Both the position numbers and the translations under genes were made by a program. From Hydrogeniiclostridium mannosilyticum (GTDB taxonomy: Bacteria; Bacillota; Clostridia; Oscillospirales; Acutalibacteraceae), in NCBI RefSeq assembly GCF_003268275.1, contig NZ_QLYR01000007.1, positions 1 to 64,000 on the forward strand: a stretch of DNA of 64,000 nt, read 5' to 3'. Below are positions 63,660 through 64,000 of the stretch, piece after piece. How positions within the stretch are numbered: the stretch's first letter is position 1; each line of letters opens with the position of its first letter. The notes under the pieces are model-generated. The model did not search any database, was not told the origin of the DNA, and saw nothing but the letters and a program-made list of their open reading frames with translations.

Positions 63660-64000
63660 TTACAGGCGCACCGGCAGCACCAGGAAGAGGAAGGCATCGC
63701 CCTCGCGCGGTAAAATCTTCATAGGGCTCAAGGGGCCGTTCAGCTGAATGCGCACCTCGTCGCCCTCTGTGTTGCGCAGCGCATCCAGTAAAAAGCGGTT
63801 GTTAAAGCCAATTTCCACCGGGTCGCCGCTGACCCTGGCAGTAAACTGGTCGCTGGCGCGCCCGATTGCCGTCGAGCAGGAAAGACTGATTTCATCCGTG
63901 TCGAATACGCAGCGGATGGGGCTTTTCATGCGGTCGGTAATCAGCAGGGAGACGCGCTCCACGCTTTCAATAAAGTCCCGCGTTTTGCAGATGACCTCCA
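63660..64000 (-). CDS. dnaN: DNA polymerase III beta subunit (C-terminal part only)
   Basis: The C-terminal 112 or so residues of the sliding clamp, in frame from the right edge (EVICKTRDFIESVERVSLL). VFDTDEISLSC, EIGFNNRFLLDAL and LPVRL at the end are the usual final motifs. The start is outside the window. Lies 78 bases before the S4 gene. Confidence 0.93.
   Translation of the reverse strand, partial: EVICKTRDFIESVERVSLLITDRMKSPIRCVFDTDEISLSCSTAIGRASDQFTARVSGDPVEIGFNNRFLLDALRNTEGDEVRIQLNGPLSPMKILPREGDAFLFLVLPVRL

Overview
The window looks like a stretch of chromosome from a GC-rich (about 60% by eye), strictly anaerobic, spore-forming gut-type Clostridia, probably Oscillospirales/Ruminococcaceae. 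The reasons are gene-family content rather than any marker: a SleB-type spore cortex hydrolase, an oxygen-sensitive class III ribonucleotide reductase, remB next to recF, and plant or mucin glycoside hydrolases. The right edge is close to the replication origin. It carries, on the minus strand, the end of dnaN, then the S4-domain gene, recF, remB, gyrB and gyrA, so dnaA/oriC should lie just beyond 64000. The left edge shows a strong promoter and leader typical of an rRNA operon whose 16S gene would lie to the left of base 1, also on the minus strand and therefore co-directional with replication.

Layout. 1-1550: rRNA promoter and leader, sleB. 1680-4725: minus-strand operon of an M20 peptidase with a two-protein DUF5058 membrane system. 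5100-9640: an AT-rich island that differs from everything around it, with a secreted matrixin-like zinc protease followed by five tandem paralogous lipoprotein genes (four intact, one with a frameshifted start). 9811-17017: AIM24-family protein, mnmA with an upstream Cys-rich protein, CpXC protein, asnB, a membrane protein. 17285-19910: small sigma-like HTH pair, a structured RNA-like element, a CLC channel/antiporter and a probable small RNA gene. 19946-23210: nrdG, a separately encoded glycyl-radical peptide, and nrdD with an NrdR-type promoter. 23366-28937: DnaA-box-like cluster, 142-bp tandem repeat, rlmB, and a 1291-residue protein ending in a catalytically dead P-type ATPase. 29190-37898: VanZ protein, DUF6259 glycosidase-like protein, DUF4870 protein and a four-gene Gld-type ABC exporter. 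38262-47826: UroD-family protein, DUF1015, GH36, GH106, XRE regulator, PHP phosphoesterase. 47880-53440: a membrane helical-repeat protein, a MATE plus CAT-type acetyltransferase operon with an attenuator-like leader, a small alarmone synthetase, HAD and Nudix hydrolases. 53564-64000: the gyrA-gyrB-remB-recF-dnaN origin cluster, with three YcxB-like membrane proteins between the gyrase genes.

The best candidate for an undescribed system is the 5.1-9.6 kb island. A secreted metzincin (motif HETGHALGLSH) is immediately followed by a mosaic, recently duplicated array of lipoproteins. Their core pattern (I/V-V-x-G-K-F-L-G-N-T, then aromatic/basic-x-V/I-x-x-V/I-x-K-G-x-Y) recalls OB-fold protease inhibitors of the TIMP type. 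The arrangement parallels the protease plus inhibitor-lipoprotein pairs known for karilysin-like proteases in Tannerella. This is a hypothesis from gene order and motif pattern, not a proven homology. Other points of interest are the split anaerobic ribonucleotide reductase under tandem NrdR boxes, the pseudo-P-type ATPase, and two probable uncharacterised RNA elements flanking the CLC gene.
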